Counted from the first letter of the stretch, positions 8,417 to 16,786 are shown. The stretch: DNA of 16,849 nucleotides from Campylobacteraceae bacterium (GCA_027040375.1 JALUMJ010000153.1:1-16849); one strand, 5' to 3'. The notes: generated by a model not told the origin, from the letters alone. A program made the numbers and translations.

Positions 8417-8493
8417 TGGTGGGTTCTATTGGATTCGAACCAATGACCGCTCGGTTATGAGCCGAGAGCTCTAACCAACTGAGCTAAGAACCC
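8417..8493 (-). tRNA. tRNA with anticodon CAU, probably elongator tRNA-Met
   Basis: The minus strand folds into a complete cloverleaf of 77 bases. The acceptor stem is GGGTTCT/AGAACCC, the D-arm AGCTCAGTTGGTTAGAGCT, the anticodon stem CTCGG/CCGAG around loop CTCATAA, and the T-arm ATTGG-TTCGAAT-CCAAT. The discriminator A and CCA end are both encoded (8417-8420). The anticodon is the complement of bases 8457-8459. A CAU anticodon can be initiator Met, elongator Met or lysidine-modified Ile2. The paired first base and the absence of the three G-C pairs in the anticodon stem rule out the initiator. U4-A69 and U5-A68 in the acceptor favour Met over Ile2, in which E. coli has C-G pairs. Confidence 0.93.
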
Positions 8494-8509
8494 CTCTTTT
8501 GAGGCTGAA

Positions 8510-8515
8510 ATTCTA
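8510..8515 (-). promoter_or_regulatory. Possible -10 box for the tRNA gene
   Basis: The minus strand reads TGTAGAAT, with TAGAAT 17 bases before the tRNA 5' end. This suits a short trimmed leader. No convincing -35 box is visible. Read-through from rodA could also supply the tRNA. Confidence 0.35.
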
Positions 8516-8542
8516 CAGTTTTAATCATTAAAATTAGTTTAA

Positions 8543-8615
8543 ATTTACTAACCTTACGAACTTTTTTCTCGAAAAGTTTTACTTTTCGTAGCTTTAGTGC
8601 GTAGGGGTAGTAAAT
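8543..8615. repeat. Structured intergenic element, copy 1 (long stem with inner hairpin)
   Basis: Bases 8543-8558 (ATTTACTAACCTTACG) pair with 8600-8615 (CGTAGGGGTAGTAAAT) over 16 positions with one mismatch and one G-T pair. Inside this lies a perfect hairpin, CGAAAAG (8570-8576), loop TTTTA, CTTTTCG (8582-8588). The element fills the gap between the rodA stop and the tRNA promoter. It shares CTAACCT and AGCTTTAGTGC with the element at 16716-16753, in the same order and with a hairpin between. It may act as a 3' end or processing structure for rodA, but it lacks the T-run of a standard terminator on either strand. Confidence 0.6.
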
Positions 8616-8621
8616 GAAAGT

Positions 8622-9722
8622 TTAGTATTTTACAAGTTTATATGTTGGGTCAAATCTAAAAGCTAGCGTATTTTCTAAGATGCCAAAAAATATCATAAAG
8701 GTTATAAAACTACTTCCTCCGTAACTAAAAAAGGGCAGAGGAACCCCAACAACAGGGGCTAAACCTATAGTCATAGCTATATTTACACTAGTATATACAA
8801 ATATAAGCATACTGATACCAGTAGTAATGACTTGTGCAAAATAATCTCTTTTTAATTTAAAATTCAATGTGATTAGATGTGTGATAAGTAAAGCATAGAA
8901 AAATATCAAGCTCAATGCTCCCCAAAAACCAAACCTTTCTACATAATATGCAAATATAAAGTCACTAGTAGAAATCGGTAAAAATTTATAATGTGTTTGC
9001 GTTGCCTCTTCTCTGCTTTTACCATATAGTCCCCCTGAACCAATGGCGATGATAGACTGTTTTACATGGTAGCTAGGTTTTTCACTGATAAAATCTGTGA
9101 TTCTTTTCTTTTGGTAATCATGTAGAGAATTATATAAAAAAGGCGTGCTAATTCCTATCAAAATAATAAGTGTAATCCAAATTTTTTTATTCACGCCTAT
9201 GATAAAAAGCACACCATATCCGACAAGTAACAAAACCATAGCGGTACCCAAGTCCGGCTCTTTTGCTATGAGTAAAAATGGAAGCAATATATAAAAACTT
9301 AATTTTATAAAACTTTTCCATCCATATCCTTTTTCATCAGGCGGATTTTGCTTGATCAAATAAGCTAGCATAAGTATAAATATAGGTTTAAATATCTCTG
9401 ATGGCTGTAGTGTAAAGTGAACAAATGGTATATCTAGCCATCTTTTTGCACCAAGTCTTGAGATACCAAAAAAATCGACACTTATAAGTAAAGAAATAAT
9501 TATCCAATAAAAAGTAGGAATCAACCATTCAAATTTTTTTAGAGGAATTAGGAAAAAAAACAAGAATGAAATGAATCCTATGGTAAAATAAATTATCTGT
9601 TTATTTGCTAAAGTAGTATTTATATCTGCTATGAGAAAATAAGACATTGCAATGACTGGCAATACGAGTATTGGTAATAAAAAATCAAAATGTGTTAGTA
9701 TTCTTCTGTCAATTTGTAGCAA
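8622..9722 (-). CDS. rodA: Rod-shape SEDS peptidoglycan polymerase RodA (MrdB)
   Basis: This SEDS-family membrane protein polymerises glycan strands from lipid II in the elongasome together with its partner PBP2. Family motifs visible, numbered from the TTG start, are G-AKRWLDI and LQPSEIFKP (about 105-113), KEPDLGTA (154-161), the periplasmic loop SGGLYGKS and STSDFIFAYYVERFG with the likely catalytic Asp254, and VPLPFFSYGGSSF near the C-terminus. I start it at TTG 9722 (366 residues, beginning LLQIDRRILTHFDF). AAGG lies 6 bases upstream there, and family proteins begin close to the DRRI motif. A longer frame to 9809 would add 29 residues encoded by the palindrome described at 9744-9822 and is unlikely. 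RodA versus FtsW is decided by length and by the conserved neighbourhood next to the pseudouridine synthase and FlpA genes. Confidence 0.88.
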   Translation of the reverse strand: MLQIDRRILTHFDFLLPILVLPVIAMSYFLIADINTTLANKQIIYFTIGFISFLFFFLIPLKKFEWLIPTFYWIIISLLISVDFFGISRLGAKRWLDIPFVHFTLQPSEIFKPIFILMLAYLIKQNPPDEKGYGWKSFIKLSFYILLPFLLIAKEPDLGTAMVLLLVGYGVLFIIGVNKKIWITLIILIGISTPFLYNSLHDYQKKRITDFISEKPSYHVKQSIIAIGSGGLYGKSREEATQTHYKFLPISTSDFIFAYYVERFGFWGALSLIFFYALLITHLITLNFKLKRDYFAQVITTGISMLIFVYTSVNIAMTIGLAPVVGVPLPFFSYGGSSFITFMIFFGILENTLAFRFDPTYKLVKY

Positions 9723-9743
9723 TTTAAACCTTGTGTTTATGTA

Positions 9744-9822
9744 AGACTTATAATAATTGCATTTCGTGAGGCCGAGACCGCAGGGAGGATTTGCCTCTAA
9801 GAAATACAATTATTATAAGTCT
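9744..9822. repeat. 79-bp imperfect palindrome with GC-rich core, in a divergent promoter region
   Basis: Arms 9744-9765 and 9801-9822 are inverted repeats matching at 21 of 22 positions (outer part AGACTTATAATAATTG). The 35-base centre is much richer in G and C. GAGGC (9768-9772) can pair with GCCTC (9793-9797), and GAGG at 9785-9788 can compete for the same CCTC. Each arm contains a TATAAT pointing inward: plus strand 9749-9754 towards the pseudouridine synthase gene, minus strand 9812-9817 towards rodA. It resembles a small palindromic mobile or REP-like repeat that became part of the two promoters. The reading frame across it on the minus strand is probably not translated. Confidence 0.65.
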
Positions 9823-9853
9823 ATAGTAAAATTATATCAAAAAAAGAGGATAA

Positions 9854-10813
9854 ATGACCTTTACATGTAAAGATAATGGAAGAGCTGATAAAATTATGAG
9901 TCAAGAACTGGAGCTTTCTCGCTCACAAATAGAAAAATTCATCAAAAATATAGGTATAAAAGTAAATGGTAAAAATATAAATAAATCAAGCCATAAACTT
10001 TTCATAGACGATGAAGTTACATACGAATTTGTACTTGCTAAGGAAGAAGAGAGTGAATATGAAGTGGATTTTGATGTTGATATACTTTTTGAAGATGAGG
10101 ATATGCTTATAGTAAATAAGCCCCCATTTTTAACAGTCCACGGAGCACCTAGTGTGAAAGAAGCTACTTTGGTGGATTGGTTGAAGAAAAAAGACATATC
10201 TTTATCTACAATAAGCGGCGAACAAAGACATGGCATAGTGCATAGAATCGATAAGGAATCAAGTGGCGCTTTGGTTATCGCTAAAAACAATGAAGCTCAT
10301 ATAAATCTCTCAAGGCAGCTAGAAGATAAAAGTATGGGAAGATATTATCTTAGTATCATCGATTTACCACTAAAAGAAGATATCGTAGTAGAAAAACCAA
10401 TCGGCAGAAATCCAAAAAATAGAATTATGATGTCAGTTACTCCAAATGGTAAATTTGCAAAAAGCTACTTTTCAAAAATATTATTGTCAAATAATGAAAA
10501 ATTTGAATTAATAGCAGCAAAATTATACACAGGACGAACACATCAGATAAGAGTTCACTTAAATTCGTTATCTCGCCATATTTTAGGCGACAGTTTATAT
10601 GGTTTTAAGAGCCAAAGTGCTAAAATAAATAGAGTTATGTTGCATGCATATATACTATATCTAAAACATCCAAAAAGTGGTGAGATGATGTTAGTTAAAG
10701 CGCCTTTGTTTGATGATTTTAAGCAAGTATTGCACAAATATTTTGATAAGGATAAGATTAATGAAAATATTACGAATAATCGCATTATCGATAGTTTCGA
10801 TTCTAGTTTTTAG
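9854..10813 (+). CDS. RluA/RluD-family ribosomal pseudouridine synthase
   Basis: The 319-residue enzyme converts selected uridines, normally in 23S rRNA, to pseudouridine. Residues 1-60 form an S4-type RNA-binding domain (SRSQIEKFI... IKVNGKNINKSSHKL). The catalytic domain has the family motif HGIVHRIDKESSGAL (126-140) with the nucleophile Asp133, the LYTGRTHQIRVHL segment (224-236) and LGDSLYG (244-250). The start follows AGAGGA at 9845-9850. Its last 53 bp overlap the start of the next gene, so the two are co-transcribed and perhaps translationally coupled. The C. jejuni gene at the same place (Cj1280c) is annotated as an RluD-like enzyme. Which uridines are modified cannot be told from the sequence, so no symbol is given. 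Confidence 0.9.
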   Translation: MTFTCKDNGRADKIMSQELELSRSQIEKFIKNIGIKVNGKNINKSSHKLFIDDEVTYEFVLAKEEESEYEVDFDVDILFEDEDMLIVNKPPFLTVHGAPSVKEATLVDWLKKKDISLSTISGEQRHGIVHRIDKESSGALVIAKNNEAHINLSRQLEDKSMGRYYLSIIDLPLKEDIVVEKPIGRNPKNRIMMSVTPNGKFAKSYFSKILLSNNEKFELIAAKLYTGRTHQIRVHLNSLSRHILGDSLYGFKSQSAKINRVMLHAYILYLKHPKSGEMMLVKAPLFDDFKQVLHKYFDKDKINENITNNRIIDSFDSSF

Positions 10814-11999
10814 TGGTTGTCAAAATGGTCCAAAAACACCAACCAAGCCTGTAATTGATACAAGTTTGCCAACACCCACTGGTATAAAAGTCCTCTCAGA
10901 TATGACTGAGATAGGCTTTGAGTGGACGCCAAACTACAATGAAAGAGTAAAAGGATACTATATATATAGATCTACTCCAAACGAGCAAAGTGGAAAATTA
11001 CATAGAATTGCAACTATAAATGACAGATATAGCTCTCATTTTGTTGATACAAAATTAACTCCACAAACTCAGTATTATTATAGAATGTCATCTTTTTCAT
11101 ATAAAAATAGAGAATCAGTACCAAGTGAAATGATAACGGTAAGCACAAAAAAGATGATTCCACCAGTTTCTTACATTAAAGCGATAGTCGGTCTTCCAAA
11201 TCGTGTAAAAATTATCTGGAGACCACAAGATCATCCAAGGGTTTCATCTTATATAATAGAAAGAAACGACTTAAGCTCTACAAAATGGAAAAAGATAGCA
11301 GTCATACCAGGGAGATTGAGTGCAGAGTATATAGACGGCGGTTTGAAAAATAATTACCTATATAAGTATAGAATCAAAATCAAAACTTTTGATGGTTTGA
11401 TTTCGGCTCCAAGTGAGATAGTTGAGGCACAGACAAAACCTTTGCCACCTATGGTTCAAAATGTAAGAGCAAGTACTGATATCCCAAAAAAGATAGTTCT
11501 TAGCTGGGATGCAGACGCAAAACCTGATATATCTTATTATAAAGTATATAGAACTTTAAATCCCATCTTGTTTTATAGTTATTATGCTAAAACAAAAGAT
11601 ACAAAATTTGAAGATTTGGTAAATGATAACGGTAAAACTTATTATTATAAGGTGACAGCGGTTGATGTTGATGGATTGGAATCACTAAGACAAAGTTCTC
11701 CAATAGCTGGCTCTACTTTAGATGTTCCAAAACCTGTTTCTATAACATCAGTAAAAGAAGATGGGCAAAGTATCATGCTTACATGGAATAGTAATGATAA
11801 CAGAGCGGTGATATACAATATAATCAAAGAATTTAATTCAAAAACGCAAAATATCACTGGTTTATCGTCTTTTAGCTTTCAAGATAGAGATGTGATTCCT
11901 GGAGTTGAATACAAATATACCGTAGTAGCACTTGATAAATACGGCTTAGAATCTGAGCCTTCAGAAGCAGTTGTTATAACTATTCCAAAGGATAGATAA
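10761..11999 (+). CDS. flpA: FlpA-like fibronectin type III repeat lipoprotein
   Basis: The 412-residue protein starts with a lipoprotein signal (MKILRIIALSIVSILVFSGC, lipidated Cys20). It then has four FnIII-like modules at about 33-130, 131-226, 227-321 and 322-412. Each contains the W-x-(x) core strand (EWTPN, IIWRP, LSWDAD, LTWNSN), the Y-x-(I/V)-x-R strand and a Y-x-Y-x-V/I... G-L-E-S/P-S-E end. The ATG at 10761 is preceded by AAGGA 8 bases upstream; a start at 10710 would place 17 residues before the signal peptide and is rejected. The order with trmB, ftsE and ftsX matches C. jejuni Cj1279c (FlpA), a surface lipoprotein that binds host fibronectin. In a non-pathogen the role is more likely envelope or cell-cell contact. 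Function is inferred from synteny and domain type. Confidence 0.82.
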   Translation: MKILRIIALSIVSILVFSGCQNGPKTPTKPVIDTSLPTPTGIKVLSDMTEIGFEWTPNYNERVKGYYIYRSTPNEQSGKLHRIATINDRYSSHFVDTKLTPQTQYYYRMSSFSYKNRESVPSEMITVSTKKMIPPVSYIKAIVGLPNRVKIIWRPQDHPRVSSYIIERNDLSSTKWKKIAVIPGRLSAEYIDGGLKNNYLYKYRIKIKTFDGLISAPSEIVEAQTKPLPPMVQNVRASTDIPKKIVLSWDADAKPDISYYKVYRTLNPILFYSYYAKTKDTKFEDLVNDNGKTYYYKVTAVDVDGLESLRQSSPIAGSTLDVPKPVSITSVKEDGQSIMLTWNSNDNRAVIYNIIKEFNSKTQNITGLSSFSFQDRDVIPGVEYKYTVVALDKYGLESEPSEAVVITIPKDR

Positions 12000-12006
12000 A
12001 AAATAT

Positions 12007-13185
12007 ATGCCAAACTTTAAAACTAAGAGCTTAACTATGCCAAATTTTCCTGCTGTTTTTGGCGACACTAAATTTAGGTATATTGCAAAATCAGATACAG
12101 GTGAAATCTTAATAAAAGTTACCCAAAAAGATGAAGAATTCTTTTTGCAAATAAAACAAAAAGATGATAAATACCTTGTCAAAGCTGAGAAGATTACTCG
12201 TCCATCTCAAGTCGTATTTTTACAACAGGCGTTGAGAGATTTTAGAGATTTGTGTGGATGTGAGGCTACTTACTCCAACATAGAACCACAAAAAACAAAA
12301 AACAAAAAGAGATATGAGGTATTAAAAGATATAGATTTTTTTGCTAGTGATTTTGAAAATGACAAAGAGATTTGGATTGAAGTTGGTTTTGGAAGTGGAC
12401 GACATTTGCTACATCTTGCCAAAGCCAATCCAAATATCAAATTTATCGGGATTGAGATACATAAGCCCTCTATCGAGCAAGTTGCAAAATCATGTGAATT
12501 GCAAAATATTCAAAATATCTATGTTTTAGATTATGATGCAAGGATATTCTTAGAGTTTATGGAAGCTAACAGTGTAGGCAAAATATTTGTGCATTTTCCT
12601 GTGCCTTGGGATAAAAAACCACAAAGAAGAGTAATATCAAATGATTTTATAAATGAATCCATAAGAGTTCTTAAAAAAGATGGTCAATTAGAGCTTCGAA
12701 CTGATAGTGATAAATACTTCAAATACTCTTTAGAGGAGTTTTTGAAATTAAACAAAACAGACTTACATGTAAAGAAAAATCAGCAATCAGCAATCAGTAG
12801 TAAATATGAAGATAGATGGGTAAAACAAGAAAAAGATATATATGATATCATTATGATAAATCAAGAAAAATCTGTTAGTGAGGGAGCAATTGGAAAAATT
12901 TCATTTGATGATTTATTTGATTTTACTAAAATAAAAGAAAAATTCGCAAACATAACTAAGCGAGATAGAGATTCATTTTTACATGTAGAAGATATATTTA
13001 GTGTTGATGAAAACAATGGAATGATAAAAATTTCATTTGGAGCAAGCAGTAAAAATGAGAGAGCTTATGTGCTTTTTTCAAAGGATAGCACTAGATATTT
13101 CCCTGATAATATTTTGAAGACAAAATCAAACAAAAGAGCACATGGGCTCTTAAATGGTTGGCTAAAGGAGATAAGCGGTGAGTAG
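12007..13185 (+). CDS. trmB: tRNA (guanine-46-N7) methyltransferase TrmB, long epsilonproteobacterial form
   Basis: The 392-residue enzyme methylates N7 of G46 in the tRNA variable loop using S-adenosylmethionine. The Rossmann core lies in about 105-245. It shows the cofactor loop IEVGFGSGRHLL (124-135), IGIEIHK (147-153), the catalytic-site HFPVPWDKKPQRR (186-198) and LRTDSDKYF (210-218). An N-terminal domain of about 100 residues and a C-terminal domain of about 145 residues flank it, against 239 residues in E. coli; I recall the same long form in Campylobacter. Two possible starts 30 bp apart have nearly the same codons (MPNF at 12007 and 12037). The first lies a rather long 13 bases after AAGGA, so the second cannot be excluded. 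It ends in an 8-bp overlap with ftsE. Confidence 0.92.
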   Translation: MPNFKTKSLTMPNFPAVFGDTKFRYIAKSDTGEILIKVTQKDEEFFLQIKQKDDKYLVKAEKITRPSQVVFLQQALRDFRDLCGCEATYSNIEPQKTKNKKRYEVLKDIDFFASDFENDKEIWIEVGFGSGRHLLHLAKANPNIKFIGIEIHKPSIEQVAKSCELQNIQNIYVLDYDARIFLEFMEANSVGKIFVHFPVPWDKKPQRRVISNDFINESIRVLKKDGQLELRTDSDKYFKYSLEEFLKLNKTDLHVKKNQQSAISSKYEDRWVKQEKDIYDIIMINQEKSVSEGAIGKISFDDLFDFTKIKEKFANITKRDRDSFLHVEDIFSVDENNGMIKISFGASSKNERAYVLFSKDSTRYFPDNILKTKSNKRAHGLLNGWLKEISGE

Positions 13186-13852
13186 TATTGTGGTTGATGC
13201 TAAGAGTTTGAGCTTGGGTTATGGCAGGGATGAGCCTGTTATAACTGACACTAACTTGATGATAAATTCGCATGATTTTGTTTTTGTAACAGGCAAAAGC
13301 GGAAGTGGCAAATCTACGCTTTTAAAATCATTCTATGGAGAGATAGCACCTAGTAAAGGAGATTTGCAAATCTGTGGAGTAAATGTTAAAACTATTAATA
13401 ACTCAAAATTAAATTTGCTAAGAAGATATCTTGGTATCGTATTTCAAGATTATAAATTGGTAGAGGATTGGACGATAGAGCAAAATATAATGCTCCCTTT
13501 AGTTATAGGAGGTTTTTCTAAAACTGTATGCGAAGCGCAAGCTACAAAACTGCTAAGGCATGTTAAGCTTACACACAAAATAGGAAAACATCCAATCGAA
13601 TTAAGCGGTGGTGAGCAGCAAAGAGTAGCGATAGCAAGAGCATTAGCACACAATCCAGTGCTTATACTTGCAGATGAGCCAACAGGTAATCTAGATGATT
13701 ATTCTAGTGATGTTATATGGGGACTTTTGAAAAATGCTAGAGAACAACTTGGTACAACAGTTGTGGTTGTAACGCACAATATTCCTGCAACCATAGGTAT
13801 AGATTATAAACAATTTTTTATAGACAAAGGGGTGGTTTATGAAGTCCCTTAA
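13178..13852 (+). CDS. ftsE: Cell division ABC-type ATPase FtsE
   Basis: The 224-residue ATPase powers the FtsEX complex, which transmits a signal across the inner membrane to switch on septal peptidoglycan hydrolysis. All ABC motifs are intact: Walker [10 protein letters not shown] (39-47), Q-loop Gln90 in VFQDYKLV, signature [14 protein letters not shown] (142-155), Walker B LILADEPT with catalytic Glu167, and H-loop His190. The start is GTG, with AAAGGAG 7 bases upstream inside the end of trmB. The 3' end overlaps ftsX by 14 bp, so expression of the two subunits is tightly coupled. Confidence 0.95.
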   Translation: MSSIVVDAKSLSLGYGRDEPVITDTNLMINSHDFVFVTGKSGSGKSTLLKSFYGEIAPSKGDLQICGVNVKTINNSKLNLLRRYLGIVFQDYKLVEDWTIEQNIMLPLVIGGFSKTVCEAQATKLLRHVKLTHKIGKHPIELSGGEQQRVAIARALAHNPVLILADEPTGNLDDYSSDVIWGLLKNAREQLGTTVVVVTHNIPATIGIDYKQFFIDKGVVYEVP

Positions 13853-14648
13853 AAATCATTTGTCGGTTATAATGTCTCTTTTTGTTTTGTTTTTTAGTGT
13901 GGAATTTAGCTTAGTTTTGCATAAAGTTATAGAAAATCAAAGCAAAAAGCTGATTTCAAATTACTCTATCGTTGTAGTCTCGAACAGGAACTTAAAACTG
14001 AACGACTTGCAAAGCAAAGTGAAAGAGATAACTTCACTTAAGGAAATTAGCTCTAAGCATATCTTAGATAGACTAAAAAATGATATGTCTTCTAAGAATC
14101 TAGCGCTTTTAAAGATCGCATTACCATATTTTTATTCTGCTAAATTAAATATATTGCCAAGTAAACATAGACTTTTGAAAATCAAAAAAATATTAAAATC
14201 TCAAAAACAGATAACGAAGGTTGAGGTATTTATTAAAACCTATCAAAATATTTTTCAAATTTTTCAAATATTACAAATAGTAACATATATTTTTTCTATA
14301 ATAATAGTGCTTATAACTGTCCTACTTTTGTTTAAACAGATAAGGATATGGATATTAGAGCATGAAGAAAAGATTCAAATCATGGGCTATTTTGGAGCGA
14401 CATATTGGATGAAGAGTACATTTCTTTATAAGCTAGTCGTTATTGATTCTATCATCAGTTCAGCTTTTGTTTTGCTCATTTTTATGTTTATTTCTAAGAG
14501 CAATTTTATCCAAGAGAAGTTAAACGCATTAGATGTCACAATTCCTCAGTTTGATATTTTAAGAGACGGCAGTACTCTTTTTACTATTTCTTTGTTTTTT
14601 TCAATATTTATGGTGACTCTCGTATCTAGAAAAATGAGTCATAAGTAG
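13839..14648 (+). CDS. ftsX: Cell division membrane protein FtsX
   Basis: The 269-residue protein has the FtsX layout: a short cytoplasmic N-terminus, a first membrane helix (about 7-27, VIMSLFVLFFSVEFSLVL), and an extracytoplasmic domain of about 100 residues that should contact the EnvC-like protein. Three more helices follow at about 138-160, 193-215 and 244-263. Sequence conservation is low, as is normal for FtsX, so the assignment rests on topology and on the position between ftsE and the coiled-coil M23-like gene. Its ATG lies in the end of ftsE after AAAGGGG. The next gene starts 3 bp after its stop. Confidence 0.88.
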   Translation: MKSLKNHLSVIMSLFVLFFSVEFSLVLHKVIENQSKKLISNYSIVVVSNRNLKLNDLQSKVKEITSLKEISSKHILDRLKNDMSSKNLALLKIALPYFYSAKLNILPSKHRLLKIKKILKSQKQITKVEVFIKTYQNIFQIFQILQIVTYIFSIIIVLITVLLLFKQIRIWILEHEEKIQIMGYFGATYWMKSTFLYKLVVIDSIISSAFVLLIFMFISKSNFIQEKLNALDVTIPQFDILRDGSTLFTISLFFSIFMVTLVSRKMSHK

Positions 14649-14651
14649 CAT

Positions 14652-15863
14652 ATGAAGCATTTTTTTGTATTGCTCATAATATTGTACTTTGTTAGCGGAC
14701 TTAGCGCTGATACTCAAAAGAAGATAAAGCAACAAGCCAATTATCTGCATAGTAAAGGCAGATTAGAAAAAAGAATCACTAAAAAATTGCAAGATGTAGC
14801 TTATGAGATAATCAAAAAAAATAAATCCATAAATATCTTAGATAACAAAATAAAAAATTTAAATGCAAATATAGTGCAAAATGAAACTATTATAATACAG
14901 AGAAAAAAGATATTAAATTCACTTTTGGATAATAATAACGAGTTGTCGAAACAAAAAAAAGATTTAGAGAAAAAGTTAATAGAAGTAATTGCCAAAGATT
15001 TTTCATATTTTTTAATAAGCGATAAAAATTATATAGAAACAAGAGATTCTATCTTGATTGAAGAGATTATGGATAGAATGGACATAATTATGAGGAAAGA
15101 ATATTCTCAGATTGCTAAAAATTATGAAAAAATAAATAAAAATATATTTGTTCATAAAAAAAAGATTGATAGCATAAGATCTCAAATTCGTAACTCCATA
15201 AAAGATAAAGAAAAACTGGTTTTGTTAAAAAAGAAAAAAGAAAGCACAATTAAAAAATTAAATAAAACAAAGTCAAGATATAGAAATAGACTCGTCAGAC
15301 TAAGTAAAGAAAGAAGGTCAATACGGGCTACTTTAGAAAAATTAAAAATATTGAAAAAATCTGAAGATTTAAAAGATCTAAGATCTAAAGAGATAAGAAG
15401 AAAGAAAAATAAAAATACTAAACTGAGTGTCAGACAGATTGGCTCATCGTACCAAACCAGCAAAGTCAAAAGATACCGTGGCCGTAAGACAATTGCCCCG
15501 CTTGCTAGTTTTATTATTAAGAGGAAATTTGGAAATTATATTGATCCAATATATAATATAAAAATATTTAATGAATCTGTAACTCTTGAATCTAAAATTA
15601 GTAATGCAAAGGTTAAAAATGTTTTAAATGGAAAAGTTGTGTTTGCTAAAGATACCTCAGTGTTAGATAAGGTTATTATCATAGAAAATGCAAATGGAAT
15701 TCACACCATATATGCCCATCTTAGCCAAATAGCACCAACTGTAAGGGTAGGAAAAAAGATACGCAAAGGATATGTGATAGGTAGAGTTTTAAGTGATTTG
15801 ACATTTGAAGTGACTCAGAAAAATTATCATATAAATCCACTTGATTTAATCAGGGTAAATTAG
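14652..15863 (+). CDS. EnvC-like coiled-coil protein with degenerate LytM (M23) domain
   Basis: The 403-residue protein has a signal peptide (MKHFFVLLIILYFVSGLSA, cleavage expected after residue 19), a long lysine-rich coiled coil (about 22-250) and a C-terminal LytM/M23 fold (about 283-403). In the LytM fold the VLNGKVVFA, IIIENANGIHTIYAHLSQI and VRVGKKIRKGYVIG segments are recognisable. The zinc site is not. Where active enzymes have HxxxD, this protein reads NESVTLES, and the HLHFE motif is SDLTFEV (381-387). Only His356 of the usual set remains. This is the pattern of EnvC, which has no hydrolase activity and instead activates amidases when FtsEX opens it. Its place directly after ftsE and ftsX supports that role. 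C. jejuni Cj1275c has the same position. Confidence 0.85.
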   Translation: MKHFFVLLIILYFVSGLSADTQKKIKQQANYLHSKGRLEKRITKKLQDVAYEIIKKNKSINILDNKIKNLNANIVQNETIIIQRKKILNSLLDNNNELSKQKKDLEKKLIEVIAKDFSYFLISDKNYIETRDSILIEEIMDRMDIIMRKEYSQIAKNYEKINKNIFVHKKKIDSIRSQIRNSIKDKEKLVLLKKKKESTIKKLNKTKSRYRNRLVRLSKERRSIRATLEKLKILKKSEDLKDLRSKEIRRKKNKNTKLSVRQIGSSYQTSKVKRYRGRKTIAPLASFIIKRKFGNYIDPIYNIKIFNESVTLESKISNAKVKNVLNGKVVFAKDTSVLDKVIIIENANGIHTIYAHLSQIAPTVRVGKKIRKGYVIGRVLSDLTFEVTQKNYHINPLDLIRVN

Positions 15864-15903
15864 TTTTTTAGTTATATTTAGATAAAATAAAAGGTTTACA
15901 ACA

Positions 15904-16685
<782 letters not shown>

Positions 16686-16708
16686 TTAGTTTATAGGGCA
16701 TTTTTTAA

Positions 16709-16714
16709 TATAAT
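16709..16714 (+). promoter_or_regulatory. Probable -10 box of the rpoZ promoter
   Basis: A perfect TATAAT follows a run of T (TTTTTTAA) just after pyrH. Transcription would start near 16721, giving rpoZ a leader of about 100 bases that contains two hairpins. The T-rich stretch upstream, with no -35 box, fits the Campylobacterota sigma-70 style. Confidence 0.55.
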
Positions 16715-16715
16715 G

Positions 16716-16753
16716 CTAACCTAGTTTCTGACCGCAAGGTCAAGCTTTAGTGC
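16716..16753 (+). repeat. Structured intergenic element, copy 2 (GCAA tetraloop hairpin)
   Basis: CTAACCT (16716-16722) and AGCTTTAGTGC (16743-16753) flank a hairpin TGACC-GCAA-GGTCA (16729-16742) with a GNRA-type loop. Copy 1, at 8543-8615, has the same two blocks around a different hairpin, 35 rather than 20 bases apart. The long outer stem of copy 1 is not present here. It lies in the presumed leader of rpoZ. Confidence 0.5.
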
Positions 16754-16759
16754 AATGAA

Positions 16760-16786
16760 TTTAAGAGGAATTTACTTCCTCTTAAA
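16760..16786. repeat. Perfect 11-bp stem-loop before rpoZ
   Basis: TTTAAGAGGAA (16760-16770), loop TTTAC, then TTCCTCTTAAA (16776-16786). The stem is perfect. The bases after it on the plus strand (GAAAACAG) are not a T-run, so it is not a standard intrinsic terminator. It could be a processing or stabilising structure between pyrH and rpoZ or part of rpoZ leader control. It ends 33 bases before the rpoZ start. Confidence 0.55.

Noticed and set aside
9723..9809. Extra 29 N-terminal residues on RodA
   Set aside because: They are encoded by the palindromic repeat and promoter region. TTG at 9722 has a better ribosome binding site and matches normal RodA length.
10710..10760. Longer N-terminus for the FnIII lipoprotein
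   Set aside because: It would put 17 residues before a good lipoprotein signal peptide. ATG 10761 has AAGGA at proper spacing.
14652..15863. Active M23 metallopeptidase
   Set aside because: The zinc-binding HxxxD and HxH residues are replaced. An activator role fits better.
16760..16786. Rho-independent terminator after pyrH
   Set aside because: The stem is strong but is not followed by a T-run on either strand, and rpoZ lies directly downstream.
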